A stretch of 64,000 nt of DNA, taken from NCBI GenBank assembly GCA_034432935.1, contig DAOUBD010000028.1, positions 1 through 64,000 on the forward strand, given 5' to 3'. The position numbers and the translations under genes are program-made. Positions 7,458 to 16,814 of the stretch are shown here, piece by piece. How positions within the stretch are numbered: the stretch's first letter is position 1; the number at the start of each line of letters is the position of its first letter. A model generated the notes under the pieces. The model was not told the origin of the DNA and searched no databases. It worked only from the letters and a program-made list of their open reading frames with translations. The stretch comes from DAOUAG01 sp034432935. Its GTDB lineage: Bacteria > Chloroflexota > Dehalococcoidia > SM23-28-2 > RBG-16-64-32.

Positions 7458-9257
7458 CTACTGGGCCATGGCGTCGGGCCAGACGCCGACGGTGCCCAGG
7501 GTGGCGCCCTCCGGCTTAAGGGAGGCGTCGAACGATGCGCTCTGGCCGGGCCCCAGCACATTCGGGCTGGCGTAGGCGAACTTGCTGCGGAAGACGGCCC
7601 CATTGGCGTCGTAGAAGGCGAGGCAGGCCTTCACCAGCTTGTAGTTGGCGCCGGAGGCGTTGGTTATGGTTCCTGCGGCGTGGAAGTAGCCGACGAAGTC
7701 GGTGTAGGTGTTGGACACCTGGGCCTGTAGGCCCTCCGGAGCAGGGACGAACGGCGGGTCAAAGAACTGGGCGACCTCCAACTCTACGCGATCCACGCTT
7801 CCCGCAGGCGAGAGGACCTGTACCTCGAATGGTGATTGGCCTCCCGCGGGTAGGGTCATCAGGCAAGAGTAGCCGGCGCCCGTCTTGAGGAGCTCACCGC
7901 CAGGGCCGTATATGCTGGCTTCTACCCGCACCAGGCCAACGGGACGGTCACTTTCGTTGACGATCTCCCCGGCCGCCACCAGGACGCCGCCGGAATCCAC
8001 GTGCCAGCCGGTGTTGCGCAGGGTGAGATGGGCGGGCTCGGGCGTGGGGCTCGGCGCCGGGGTGCCCGAAGAGGACGGCGCCGGGCTGGGGCCCGGGCTC
8101 CCGGCCGGGCCGATGGGCGGGCAGTCCGGCGGCTGGTCCACCGGCAGCCCAGCGGCAAAGCGGAGGATGGCCAGCGCGTCCACGGCGTCCACGATCCCGC
8201 TGCAATTCACATCGCCGAACAGCGGGTTGCCGGTGTCCAGCGCCGCGCACTCCGGCGGCTGCGCCACAGCCAGGCCGGCAGTGTGCCGGAGGACCGCCAG
8301 GGCGTCGACGGCGTCCACAGACCCATCACAGTTGACGTCCGAAACCGATGGCGGGCCAACCTGCCAATCCGGGTTGAAGCTGGCGTGGTCGGCGGTCAGG
8401 GCGTGAGCGCCGGAGCCATCGGCGTCCATAACGAAGACGTCGCTGGAGCCGAGGAGCAGGTCCACGGCGAAGGCGATCTTCGTGCCATCGGGCGACCAGT
8501 CTGGTGTGGCGTCAGGGTCCAAGACGCTGTTGGTGAGGTCCTCTTGCCCCGTGCCGTCGGCGTTCATCACCCAGATGTCCGTGCCGCTCGCTCCGCTACG
8601 GGCGAACACGATGCGGGTGCCGTCGGGAGACCATGAGGGATCGCCATCGTACCCTGGGTTGTCGGTCAGGGCGACGCGGTTGCTGCCGTCAGCGTCCATG
8701 ACCATGATTTCGAAGTCGCCATCCTCGTTGCTGGCGAAGGCGATCTTGCTCCCGTCTGGCGAGAAGTCAGGGGAGGTGTCCACAGCGTGGCCTTGGCTTA
8801 GGTTTACCTGGTTGCTGCCGTCCGAGTCCATGATCCAGATCTCGTCGCCGCGGCGGAAGGCGATGGTCTGGCCGTCGGGGGACCAGGCGGGTCGCAAGTC
8901 GGGCGCCGGGTCGTCGGTGAGGCGGGTGACGTTGGCGCCATCGGCGTCCATGAGGTAGATCTCGCGGTTGCCGTCCCTCTCACTGACGAAGGCGATCTTG
9001 CTGCCGTCGGGGGACCAGGCGGGATCGAAGTCGTTGGCCGGGTTATCGGTGAGGTTAGTCTCGCCGCCGCCGTCCTCGTTGATGACGAAGATGTCGCGCT
9101 GGCCGCTCAGGTCCCGCTCGAAGGCGATCTTGCCGTTGGCGCCGGGGAAAGTAGCGCCCGCAGGAGGGCTGGGGTTCAGGTATAGCGCTGCCAGCACCGC
9201 TGCGGCGCAGGCGGCAAGAATGACCGGAAGTAGATAACTCCTTCGGATCGCGGCCAT
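7458..9257 (-). CDS. Secreted PD40 beta-propeller / dockerin / FxLYD protein
   Basis: 599 aa. An N-terminal hydrophobic segment (LLPVILAACAAAVLAALYL) should direct export. Six PD40/TolB-type repeats follow (pattern AWSPDGSKIAF...IYLMDADG) to about residue 300. Next come two dockerin-like segments, DVNCDGSVDAVDALAVLR and DVNCSGIVDAVDALAILR, with the calcium-loop spacing DxNxDGxxD. A Pro/Ser/Ala linker lies near 380-405, and the C-terminal 190 residues hold two FxLYD-like beta domains (VLVAAGEIVNES, GYFHAAGTITNAS). It is probably surface-exposed. No cohesin partner is in the window. It may bind glycans or other surface proteins; no enzymatic motif is visible. Confidence 0.85.
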   Translation of the reverse strand: MAAIRRSYLLPVILAACAAAVLAALYLNPSPPAGATFPGANGKIAFERDLSGQRDIFVINEDGGGETNLTDNPANDFDPAWSPDGSKIAFVSERDGNREIYLMDADGANVTRLTDDPAPDLRPAWSPDGQTIAFRRGDEIWIMDSDGSNQVNLSQGHAVDTSPDFSPDGSKIAFASNEDGDFEIMVMDADGSNRVALTDNPGYDGDPSWSPDGTRIVFARSGASGTDIWVMNADGTGQEDLTNSVLDPDATPDWSPDGTKIAFAVDLLLGSSDVFVMDADGSGAHALTADHASFNPDWQVGPPSVSDVNCDGSVDAVDALAVLRHTAGLAVAQPPECAALDTGNPLFGDVNCSGIVDAVDALAILRFAAGLPVDQPPDCPPIGPAGSPGPSPAPSSSGTPAPSPTPEPAHLTLRNTGWHVDSGGVLVAAGEIVNESDRPVGLVRVEASIYGPGGELLKTGAGYSCLMTLPAGGQSPFEVQVLSPAGSVDRVELEVAQFFDPPFVPAPEGLQAQVSNTYTDFVGYFHAAGTITNASGANYKLVKACLAFYDANGAVFRSKFAYASPNVLGPGQSASFDASLKPEGATLGTVGVWPDAMAQ

Positions 9258-9361
9258 GTAGCGCCTCTCGCTAGTACAGACGCGCCGCGTCGCCGCTGCG
9301 ATACGTCAGGCCAGGCCGGCAGCGGACGGCGGGCCGTCAACGAGGGGCGCGGCGGCCGGGA

Positions 9362-10147
9362 TCAACGGCCGCGGAAGACGGGCTGGCGCTTCTCCAGGAA
9401 GGCTCGGGCGGCCTCGCGGTGGTCCTCGGTGAGGCCGGTCATGATCATCCCCTCGGCCTCCGCCTGAAGGAGGGTGGGGAAATCGCAGACGAGGGCCAGG
9501 TTCAGGTTCTGCTTCATCCGGGCCAGGGCGATGGGCGGGCCGTTGGCCAGCTTGGCGGCTAGAGCGTAGGTCTCCTCACGCAGCCGATCGTCGGGAACGG
9601 TGCGATTGACGAGGCCGATGCGTTCGGCCTCGCGGGCGTCGATGATGTCAGCCGTAAAGTAGAGCTCCCGCGCCTTGGCAGGGCCGACTAGACGTTGCAA
9701 CATCCAGGTGCCGCCGAAGTCGCCGGAGAAGCCGACGCGGGCGAAGGCAGTAGTGAACCGGGCGCTCTCCGCCGCAATGCGGATATCGCAGGCCAGGGCC
9801 AGGCTCAGCCCGGCGCCCGCGGCTGGCCCGTTGATCATGGCGATGGTGGGCTTGGGCATCTCATGCAGGAGCCGGGAGGCTTCTTCCTGCCGGCGCAGCC
9901 TGCCGACCGGGTCGGCAGGGGGCACACGGTCCACCATGGCCGATACGTCCCCGCCGGCGCAGAAGCCGCGGCCAGCGCCGGTGATCACCACACAGCGCAC
10001 GTCAGCGTCCTCCGCCAGCCGGGCCAGGACATCGGCGATAGTATCCAACAGCTCAGGGTTCATGGCGTTCAGCTTCTCTGGCCGGTTCAGAGTGACGGTG
10101 GCTATGCGGTCTCTTACCTCGGTCAAGACGGTCTCTGGGCTGGTCAT
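9362..10147 (-). CDS. Enoyl-CoA hydratase/isomerase family protein
   Basis: 261 aa from the ATG at 10147, which has GAGGAGG upstream; an in-frame extension to 10327 has no homologous look. The crotonase core is present: VTLNRPEKLNAMN, GAGRGFCAGGDVSAM (oxyanion hole), INGPAAGAGLSLALACDIRIA. At the usual second-glutamate position the segment reads FSGDFGGTWMLQRLVG, with Asp-Phe-Gly-Gly rather than the classical Glu, so an isomerase-like or other crotonase activity is as likely as hydration. It is expected to act on acyl-CoA intermediates and probably works with the etfBA and acyl-CoA dehydrogenase genes elsewhere in the window. Confidence 0.9.
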   Translation of the reverse strand: MTSPETVLTEVRDRIATVTLNRPEKLNAMNPELLDTIADVLARLAEDADVRCVVITGAGRGFCAGGDVSAMVDRVPPADPVGRLRRQEEASRLLHEMPKPTIAMINGPAAGAGLSLALACDIRIAAESARFTTAFARVGFSGDFGGTWMLQRLVGPAKARELYFTADIIDAREAERIGLVNRTVPDDRLREETYALAAKLANGPPIALARMKQNLNLALVCDFPTLLQAEAEGMIMTGLTEDHREAARAFLEKRQPVFRGR

Positions 10148-10275
10148 GGCGCCTCCTCTCGCTATCTCCTGCCTTGAGCCATCATAGGGGGAGTGACCAC
10201 CGGCTGAAAAGCCTTGAACAGGGGCGGCGAGGGAAAACCTTGGCACGTTATTCACATATATGCGCCGCCACCCGG

Positions 10276-10303
10276 TTGACTTAAGGGCGCGCCGCGATAT
10301 GCT
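10276..10303 (+). promoter_or_regulatory. Predicted sigma-70-type promoter of the DUF5679 gene
   Basis: TTGACT at 10276-10281 and TATGCT at 10298-10303, separated by 16 bp, lie 47 bp ahead of the small zinc-protein gene. This is the best-formed housekeeping-type promoter in this part of the window. Confidence 0.5.
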
Positions 10304-10349
10304 ATGCGGGAAAGAACCGCTCGCCACTGGGTAGAGGAAAGGAGCAGTG

Positions 10350-10490
10350 ATGGAAGCCTACTGCATGAAGTGCCGGACTAAGCGGGAGATGCGGAACCCG
10401 CAGCAGGTAACCCTCAAGAACGGCCGGCCGGCGACCCAGGGCTCCTGCCCGGTATGCGGGACCAAGCTCACCCGCATCGGTAAGGGCTAG
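10350..10490 (+). CDS. DUF5679 mini zinc-ribbon protein, 46 aa
   Basis: A short gene with GGAAAGGAGCAG in front of the ATG. The protein starts MEAYCMKCRTKREMRNP and ends GSCPVCGTKLTRIGKG, so it has two CxxC pairs that can hold one zinc ion, plus a run of basic residues. This is the DUF5679 layout, common as a stand-alone small protein in Chloroflexota and related to C-terminal zinc modules of topoisomerase-like proteins. Its function is not known; nucleic-acid binding is plausible. Confidence 0.85.
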   Translation: MEAYCMKCRTKREMRNPQQVTLKNGRPATQGSCPVCGTKLTRIGKG

Positions 10491-10541
10491 GCCCCGGCCT
10501 TCCCAGGCTCCTCCGGCGCCCGCAGCGGGGAGGGAAAGGGT

Positions 10542-11384
10542 ATGCTAGAGCGGGTAGACCGGGTGCAGCTCGCCGTGCGCAACCGCACGGAGGCTGCTGT
10601 TACGTTCGCCGCCATTCTCGACGCGCAGACCGTCGGGAAGGACGAGGTGCGTGCCCTGGCCGCTAGGCGCACCACCCTCCAGGCCGGAGAGAGCGAGTTC
10701 GAGCTGCTAGAGCCCACTGGCGATGGCCCCGTCGCCGGGCACCTTCAGCGCTGGGGAGAAGGCATCTTCGCCGCCGGCTTCTCCACGGCCGACGTGGCCG
10801 CCCTGGCGCGGCGGCTCCGGGAGCGCGGAGTCCGCTTCCAGGAGGAGGGCGGCCAACTGCACATTCCCCCGGAAGAGACCCGCGGCATGCGGGTTGTAAT
10901 CTCCCCCACGGCGCGTAGATCGCCCATCGGCCTTATCTCCTGGCTCTACGAGATCACCCATATCGTCGAGGACCATCGGGAAGCGGCCCGCTTCTACGCC
11001 AGCATCTTCGGTCTCGACCCGGCGCGGTTTGCGCCCATCCACAGCGAGGAGTTCGGATATACGGGAACCCTCACCCTCTTCAACCCGCCGGCGCGTTTGG
11101 ACCGCATCGAGCTCACCCAGATCACGAATCCTTCCTCCGCCATGGGCCGCTTCTTCGCCAAGCGCGGGCCGTCCATCTACATGTGCTTCGCCGAGGCGCC
11201 GGATGCCGACCCCATCCGCAGGCGGCTGGAGGCGCGGGGCGCCCGCTACGCCAACCAGGGAGCGGATGGCCAAGGCGTCTTCATCCATCCATCGGCCCTG
11301 CACGGCATGTTCATGGGCATCAGCCTGACCAACAGGGCGTGGCTCTGGTCCGGCCGCCCGGAGCTGGCGGAGAAGCAGTCCTAG
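10542..11384 (+). CDS. Tandem VOC (glyoxalase/dioxygenase fold) protein
   Basis: 280 aa with two vicinal-oxygen-chelate modules. The first (residues 1-120) starts VDRVQLAVRNRTEAAVTFAAILDA, and the second (residues 135-265) starts YEITHIVEDHREAARFYASIFGLD. Metal ligands of the second module may be the His in EITHIVED and a later Glu in DRIELTQI. The module pair suggests a single metal site or an extradiol-dioxygenase/isomerase-like enzyme. The substrate is unknown. Confidence 0.8.
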   Translation: MLERVDRVQLAVRNRTEAAVTFAAILDAQTVGKDEVRALAARRTTLQAGESEFELLEPTGDGPVAGHLQRWGEGIFAAGFSTADVAALARRLRERGVRFQEEGGQLHIPPEETRGMRVVISPTARRSPIGLISWLYEITHIVEDHREAARFYASIFGLDPARFAPIHSEEFGYTGTLTLFNPPARLDRIELTQITNPSSAMGRFFAKRGPSIYMCFAEAPDADPIRRRLEARGARYANQGADGQGVFIHPSALHGMFMGISLTNRAWLWSGRPELAEKQS

Positions 11385-11469
11385 GGCCCTTCGGCCAGGC
11401 AGGCCCATCGCCGTCATCTGCCCGTCAGGGTGGGGCCATTGGGGCCGCCGGTCAGGGCATCGCAAGCCG

Positions 11470-12735
11470 TTACGCCCGGAGAACTGGCAGCTCGACCGTC
11501 ACGGTGGTGCCCCGGCCCGGCGCGCTGTCGACGCGGATGCTGCCCTTGTGGGCCTCCGCTATCCACTTGGCGATGGCCAGGCCCAACCCAGCCCCGCCCA
11601 TCTCCCGGGAGCGCGCCTTGTCCACACGGTAGAAGCGGTCGAAGATGTGGGGGAGAGCCTCGGGCGGTATCCCCACGCCGGTATCGGCCACCGTGGCCAC
11701 CACCTTCCCATCGCGCGGGGCGACCTGAAGGCGGACGGAGGCGCCATCCCCGCTGTACTTGATGGCGTTGTCCAGAAGTATCGTCAGCAACTCCCGCAGC
11801 CGCATCTCATCGCCCTCCACGATCACCGGGCCCATCGCCTCCGTCTCGATGCTGATGCCCCTGGGCCCGGCTAGCAGGGCCATCTCCCGGGCGGTGTCCT
11901 TGGCCAGCGCGGCCACATCCACGGGCTCCATCTCCAGCACGTCCTTGCCGGTATCGGAGCGCGCCAGCGTAAGCATCTGGCCCACCAGGCTGTTCAAACG
12001 GTCGGCCTCATGGATGATGTCGTCCACAGACGCCATGTTGGACTCGACGGTCTGCCCGGGGTTGCGCCGCAGGATCTCCGCGTTGGCGCGGATGAGGGAG
12101 AGAGGCGTGCGGAGCTCGTGGGAGGCGTCGGCGACGAAGGTGCGTTGCTGGTCCATGGCGGCCTGGATGGGACGCAGCGCCCGGCCAGCCAGGACGTATC
12201 CCCCTGCCAGGGAAAGGACCAGCCCGGCAGCGCCGCCTCCCAGCAGGATGAAGAGGAGGCGGCGCAGCGCCTGCCGCTCCGGCTCCGTGCTGCGGCCCAC
12301 CTCCAGGGCCATTGGGCGCTCGCCGGGCACGTGCACTGGGATGACGTAGATGCGGAGGTCATCGCCCTCAGAGCTCTTGGTATCCACGAACATAGGGCCG
12401 TTCTCCAGGGCCTTGGCGATCTCCTCGGCGCTGGCCAGACCCGCCAAATCAGCGTTGTCCGAACTGCGGACCACCGCGCCCGTGTCCCGCGCCAAGGCGT
12501 AAAAATAGCCGCCGGCCGTGAAGGCTGGGCCCAAGCGGATCTCCCGCAGTTGGCGGCCCCCGGGGATGGGCTGGAAGAAGGGCGCGGCGCGATCGTGCAA
12601 GTCGCTGTTGACGCCCCGGAAGAGGGCCGCCCGTGCGCTAACCAGAACCGCGGTCCCCACCGCCACCAGGATCAGCGCCACGACCCCGGCAAACCAGAGG
12701 GTCAGGCGCCAGCGAGCGCGGTTAAACAAGGTCAA
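11470..12735 (-). CDS. Sensor histidine kinase
   Basis: 421 aa. Two membrane segments (about residues 12-33 and 163-185) enclose a periplasmic sensor of about 130 residues, followed by a short HAMP-like stretch (GRALRPIQAAMDQQ). The HisKA motif DASHELRTPLSLI carries the phospho-accepting His near 206. The ATPase boxes are complete: LLDNAIKYS, DTGVGIP, FDRFYRVD, GAGLGLAIAKWI. The start overlaps the end of the response regulator by 4 bp, so the two are translationally coupled. The signal is unknown. It belongs to the OmpR-coupled class of kinases. Confidence 0.95.
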   Translation of the reverse strand: MTLFNRARWRLTLWFAGVVALILVAVGTAVLVSARAALFRGVNSDLHDRAAPFFQPIPGGRQLREIRLGPAFTAGGYFYALARDTGAVVRSSDNADLAGLASAEEIAKALENGPMFVDTKSSEGDDLRIYVIPVHVPGERPMALEVGRSTEPERQALRRLLFILLGGGAAGLVLSLAGGYVLAGRALRPIQAAMDQQRTFVADASHELRTPLSLIRANAEILRRNPGQTVESNMASVDDIIHEADRLNSLVGQMLTLARSDTGKDVLEMEPVDVAALAKDTAREMALLAGPRGISIETEAMGPVIVEGDEMRLRELLTILLDNAIKYSGDGASVRLQVAPRDGKVVATVADTGVGIPPEALPHIFDRFYRVDKARSREMGGAGLGLAIAKWIAEAHKGSIRVDSAPGRGTTVTVELPVLRA

Positions 12736-13403
12736 TCACCCAGGGCGTAACCGACGCCCCGAACGGTGCGGATAAGGGGGCGTTCCCCCGCCTTGTCTAC
12801 CTTGCGGCGGAGGTATGCGACATAGACGTCCACCAGGTTGGAGTCCGGAGTGTAATCGTAACCCCAAAGGTGGTCCAGGATCTGCGTCCGGGTCAGGACC
12901 CGCCCCTGGTTGCGCATGAGAAACTCCAGGAGGTTGAACTCCTTGGGGCTCAGCTCGATGACCCGGCCGGCCCGTTCAGCCCGGCGCCTTCGCAGGTCCA
13001 GCTTCAGGTCGCCCACCGCCAGCTCCATGGGCTCTCTGGCCTGTACGCGGCGGCGGCTGAGGGCCCGCAGCCGCGCCAGCAGCTCCTGGAAGGCGAAGGG
13101 CTTTGGCAGGTAGTCATCAGCGCCGGAGTCCAGGCCCCGCACCTTGTCGTCCACCCCGTCCAGCGCCGTGAGCAGCAGCACAGGGGTGTCGATCTTGTTC
13201 CGCCGCAACCTGCGGCAGACTTCGATGCCGTCCACCACCGGCAACATTATGTCCAGCACGATGACATCGTGGTCTGTCTCCGTGGCCATGGCGAGCCCCT
13301 CCTCGCCATCGTAGGCCACGTCCACAGTGTGGCCTTCCTCTTCCAGGACTCGCCTCACTGCCTGGGCCAAGCGGCGCTCGTCTTCCACCAGCAGGATGTA
13401 CAC
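12732..13403 (-). CDS. OmpR/PhoB-family response regulator
   Basis: 223 aa from a GTG preceded by GGAGGAAGG. The receiver has the acidic pair in LVEDER, the phospho-accepting D51 in VIVLDIMLP and the Lys in DDYLPKPF. The C-terminal winged helix ends IRTVRGVGYALGD. It is first in an operon with the histidine kinase. A tandem TTAA-containing repeat just upstream suggests the regulator controls its own gene. Confidence 0.96.
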   Translation of the reverse strand: MYILLVEDERRLAQAVRRVLEEEGHTVDVAYDGEEGLAMATETDHDVIVLDIMLPVVDGIEVCRRLRRNKIDTPVLLLTALDGVDDKVRGLDSGADDYLPKPFAFQELLARLRALSRRRVQAREPMELAVGDLKLDLRRRRAERAGRVIELSPKEFNLLEFLMRNQGRVLTRTQILDHLWGYDYTPDSNLVDVYVAYLRRKVDKAGERPLIRTVRGVGYALGD

Positions 13404-13420
13404 GCTGCCCTTCCTCCAGC

Positions 13421-13453
13421 ATGATAGACGCCAAAGATTAAGGCCACGTTAAA
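13421..13453 (-). promoter_or_regulatory. Predicted PhoB/OmpR-type promoter with tandem box
   Basis: On the minus strand two TTAA cores (13449-13452 and 13438-13441) lie 11 bp apart, the spacing of OmpR-family direct repeats. A TATCAT -10 box follows at 13426-13421. No -35 box is seen at the right distance, as expected for a promoter where the regulator replaces it. Confidence 0.45.
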
Positions 13454-13478
13454 GAAGCGGCCAGCCCTGGCGCCCCGC

Positions 13479-16400
13479 CTACGCCGTCAACTGGCGATAG
13501 AGGGCGGTGATTCGGCTGGGCAGCGATTCGATATCTGGCACCACGGCGTACCCCACGTCTTGGCACATCTGCTTCAGATAGTCGTGGCCGTAGCGGTCCA
13601 CCGTCAGGCAGAAGGGGGTCATTCCCTTCCGCTTGGCCTCCTGAAGGGCCATGTGGGTGTCGTGGATGGCGTAGTCCTTCTCCGTGCGGTCCCGGCCGTA
13701 GCCGTGGTCCTGCGGCCGCCCGTCCGAGACGAGGAAGAGTATGCGCACCTTGGCGTCTTGCTCCTCCAGCTTGTGGGTGGCGTGGCGGATAGCCGGCCCC
13801 ATGCGGGTGGAGCGCACGGGAGCGATCTTATCGATGCGCTTCTTGACCCGCTCGGAGAAGGCCTCGTGCAGGTCCTTGACCACGTAGAACTCCACGTTGT
13901 CCCGGCCGTAGCCGGAGAAGCCGTAGATGCCGTAGGCGTCGCCGATGGTCTCGAGGGCCTTGATGAGAAGGACGATGCTCTCCTTCTCCACATCGATGAT
14001 CCGTTTGGGGGGCGTCAGCAGCTCCTGGGCCCGGCGCGCCATCCACCAGGAGAAGTAGCGCCGCGGGTCGTCATCGAAGTCGTCCTGGGCGTAGCGCCGC
14101 TCGTGCTTGGCGATCTCCTCATCAGTGGAGGCGCTCATGTCCAAAAGGAAGGCGACGGCGACGTCCCGTTCGATCTTGTTGCGGCGCCAGTAGATCTTAT
14201 CGGTGGGGGTGTGCCCAGCGCGGCGGTCGACGGCGTAGTCCATGAGGGCGTCGAAGTCTATCTCCTCGCCGTCCAGGAGGCGTTTGATCTTGCGGAACAT
14301 CTCTGGCCGCAGCAGCTCGAACTGGCGGCGTGTCTGGCCCACCAACGAGGCGTAGCGGGAGAGGGTGTCGTCGAAGTACTGGGCGTTGCCCTCGCCCACA
14401 GGGTACTCCACGATGCGGCACCAGCGCGGGCGGTAGTCGCCGGCCCGGAAGTCCCACTCGTCGTAGTAGTAGTACTTCGGCTCCACCGGCAGCTCGTGCT
14501 CGTCGTCGGCCGTGCTCATGCCCGTTACCGGCTGGCCGTCCTTAACCGGCACCGGCTGTTTTTTGGGCTTGTCCTGCTGGGCGTTCAGCTCCTTGATCAG
14601 ATTGGTCAGAAACAGCTCCGAGGACTGGGTGAGGTCCGCCTCCGCCATGTCCGAGATGGTGATCTCGACGCTCTTCTCCAGCAACTGCTTCAGCTGCTCG
14701 GGGGACAGCGGCGAGACGGGCCCCTTCTGTCCGCTCTCCTTGCGCAACTTCATTAGGAGCTGCACCGTCTCTGGCTTGAAGTCGCCCCGGAAGTCCACCG
14801 GCGGCGGGCTCTCGTAAGGCACCTCCTCGCCCTCGGGAAACTGGAGGTCCATGTCCTTGCCAAAGGCGTCGGCGCTCATCGGCATGGTCTGGAGGGCCCC
14901 CTCGTCGAGCTCTGACCAGTCCTCCATAAGGTCCGGCGCCATGTTCTTGATCTGCTCTGCCAGCCGGTAGAGGCGGATGGTGGCCTCAGCCGAGTCCTCC
15001 ACCAAGGCCTGCGGCTGGCGCAAGGTAGCCAGGATGCCGATGGCCTGCTCCATGGCCGGCATCAAGGCGAGGGGCCACACGATTCGGTCCAGGCCGTCGA
15101 GGCTGGCGCGCACCAGGTTCTCGACGAAGGCCTGGCGCAAGGGCATCTGCTCTACGTCGGGCCGGCGCCCCAGCTCCAGCTCCTTGCGGGCGCCGTAGGC
15201 CCTCCGGATCCCCGCGTATTCCCTCTCGACGAGGACGTCCACCCGGGCATCCTCGCACACGGCGAAGATGTCGGCCGCCAGGCGGCGATCTGGAAACAGG
15301 TCGAAGAAGCGCTCCATGTCGGTCAGGGGCCCCGCACCGGGATCTTGGCCCTGGGGCGGCGCATCGGCTGCACCATCGGAGTCGCTGGCCAGCGGCGGCG
15401 CCGCCTGGCGCTCCGCCTCCAGGCTGGCCCTGCCGTTGGGGAAGATGTTGCCCTCCCGCTCGAAGGAGAACTGGAAGGTGCCAAACTCCAGATGCCCCGT
15501 CTGGTGCGTGCAGTAGACCTTGTACACCATGAAGTTAGCTTCCTTATCCGGGGCTTCCTCTACGTATGGCGGCAGGAAGACGGCCGTGCCCTCCGTGGAG
15601 GGCGCCTCCGTCTCCACCCAGCCGATGCCCTTCTCCGCCAGCGCCTCCGAGGAGTGCACCGCCATCTCGAAGCCGGTGAGGGCCTTGCAGTACATGCGCA
15701 AGATATCGGCTACCCGGCTCAGCTCCACGCGTGATGAGAGGGAGTCCAGCACCTCCTCGCCGCGGGCCGACTCCAGGCGGAAGTAGGCCTCGCCGCCCTC
15801 CGGGCTGCTGTCCAAGAGGGCGCTGCCCTCCCGGTGCCAATCGGTGATCGCCTCCAGCGGTATCCGGTCCAACACCTTGGCCGCCGTCTTCAGAAACTCC
15901 ATGGCGGCCAGGGAGGAGCGAGGCGCCAGGTCCTCGGCCAGGGAGAGGAGGAGGCCGTGGGAATCTGGGTCGACCTGGGCGAGGGCTCGGGCCGCCTCGG
16001 CGAAGAAGGCGAAGGCCTGGCGGCCCTCGGTCCGCGCCAGTTCCCCCGCCAGGGCAAGGAAACGCCCCCGCTCCAGGGGATGCAGGTTGGACAGGAGCGA
16101 GGGACCCTTCTCCAAATAGGACCGCGCATCAGCCCAACCCGTCGTGGCCAAGGCCTCGGCAAAACGCAGGAACTCCCCCCGGTCGGGCCCTTCCAGGGGC
16201 CGCAGGGTATGGGGCGCGATCCCCAGGCAATGGGACGCCAGGTCGTAAGAACGGTCGCAGAGGGCGTCCACGAAACGCACCAGCACCCGTACCTCCTCCA
16301 CTGTGAGGGCCGAGAAGAGGGCAGGGCTAGTGTCGAAGAATTGCACCGCTAGGGAGGCGGAGCGCCACGTCCCCTTGTAAAGGGAACGGCCCAGGGCCAC

Positions 16401-16772
16401 CCAGTCCGCTATCCGTGCCGCGCCCAGGGTTGGCACCGTCTCCGCCGACGCCCGGAAGTAGGAGGTGGCCAGCGCGGAAGAAAGCTCCGCCAACTCCCGG
16501 CCAAGCTGGGACCAGCGGCGAAAGGCGGCCGTCCCCAACATCGGCAGAATCTGGGGAGTCACACGGAAATACTCCGTGGCGGCCTCCCATGAGCGCCACG
16601 ATTGGCGGGCCAGTTCTAGGCCGTCTTCGGCCCAGGCCGCCAGCTCGCCATCCGTCACCTGGTCAGCGATTACCTCAGCCGTCCGGCGGAATTCGCCGGC
16701 GAGGCTGGTGGAGAAGGAGGACAACGCCTTCTCGTAGTGAGCGTAGATCTTGCGGCGTTCGGAGGCAGTCAT
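13479..16772 (-). CDS. NorD/CbbO-like von Willebrand factor A protein with N-terminal helical repeats
   Basis: About 1097 aa. Residues 870-1090 form a VWA domain with a MIDAS site: DMSAST, TRMGPAIRHATH and FLVSDGRPQDHGYG. The middle contains AADIFAVCEDARVDVLVEREY, typical of NorD/CbbO-type proteins that work with MoxR AAA+ ATPases in metal-enzyme activation. The first 370 residues consist of about eight helical repeats of roughly 37 residues with a W..LG..L...S...A..YF..tP..L pattern. The ATG at 16772 is preferred; a longer frame to 16814 runs into repeat DNA. Its AAA+ partner is the next gene upstream at 16983-17864. Confidence 0.88.
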   Translation of the reverse strand: MTASERRKIYAHYEKALSSFSTSLAGEFRRTAEVIADQVTDGELAAWAEDGLELARQSWRSWEAATEYFRVTPQILPMLGTAAFRRWSQLGRELAELSSALATSYFRASAETVPTLGAARIADWVALGRSLYKGTWRSASLAVQFFDTSPALFSALTVEEVRVLVRFVDALCDRSYDLASHCLGIAPHTLRPLEGPDRGEFLRFAEALATTGWADARSYLEKGPSLLSNLHPLERGRFLALAGELARTEGRQAFAFFAEAARALAQVDPDSHGLLLSLAEDLAPRSSLAAMEFLKTAAKVLDRIPLEAITDWHREGSALLDSSPEGGEAYFRLESARGEEVLDSLSSRVELSRVADILRMYCKALTGFEMAVHSSEALAEKGIGWVETEAPSTEGTAVFLPPYVEEAPDKEANFMVYKVYCTHQTGHLEFGTFQFSFEREGNIFPNGRASLEAERQAAPPLASDSDGAADAPPQGQDPGAGPLTDMERFFDLFPDRRLAADIFAVCEDARVDVLVEREYAGIRRAYGARKELELGRRPDVEQMPLRQAFVENLVRASLDGLDRIVWPLALMPAMEQAIGILATLRQPQALVEDSAEATIRLYRLAEQIKNMAPDLMEDWSELDEGALQTMPMSADAFGKDMDLQFPEGEEVPYESPPPVDFRGDFKPETVQLLMKLRKESGQKGPVSPLSPEQLKQLLEKSVEITISDMAEADLTQSSELFLTNLIKELNAQQDKPKKQPVPVKDGQPVTGMSTADDEHELPVEPKYYYYDEWDFRAGDYRPRWCRIVEYPVGEGNAQYFDDTLSRYASLVGQTRRQFELLRPEMFRKIKRLLDGEEIDFDALMDYAVDRRAGHTPTDKIYWRRNKIERDVAVAFLLDMSASTDEEIAKHERRYAQDDFDDDPRRYFSWWMARRAQELLTPPKRIIDVEKESIVLLIKALETIGDAYGIYGFSGYGRDNVEFYVVKDLHEAFSERVKKRIDKIAPVRSTRMGPAIRHATHKLEEQDAKVRILFLVSDGRPQDHGYGRDRTEKDYAIHDTHMALQEAKRKGMTPFCLTVDRYGHDYLKQMCQDVGYAVVPDIESLPSRITALYRQLTA

Positions 16773-16814
16773 GCCTGGTCCTGGGTCCCAAGGCCGTTGC
16801 GGAGGGCCAGCCAC

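Noticed and set aside
13560..14756. 398-aa plus-strand open frame opposite the VWA gene
   Set aside because: It has no ribosome site or domain and its composition is the complement of the real gene.
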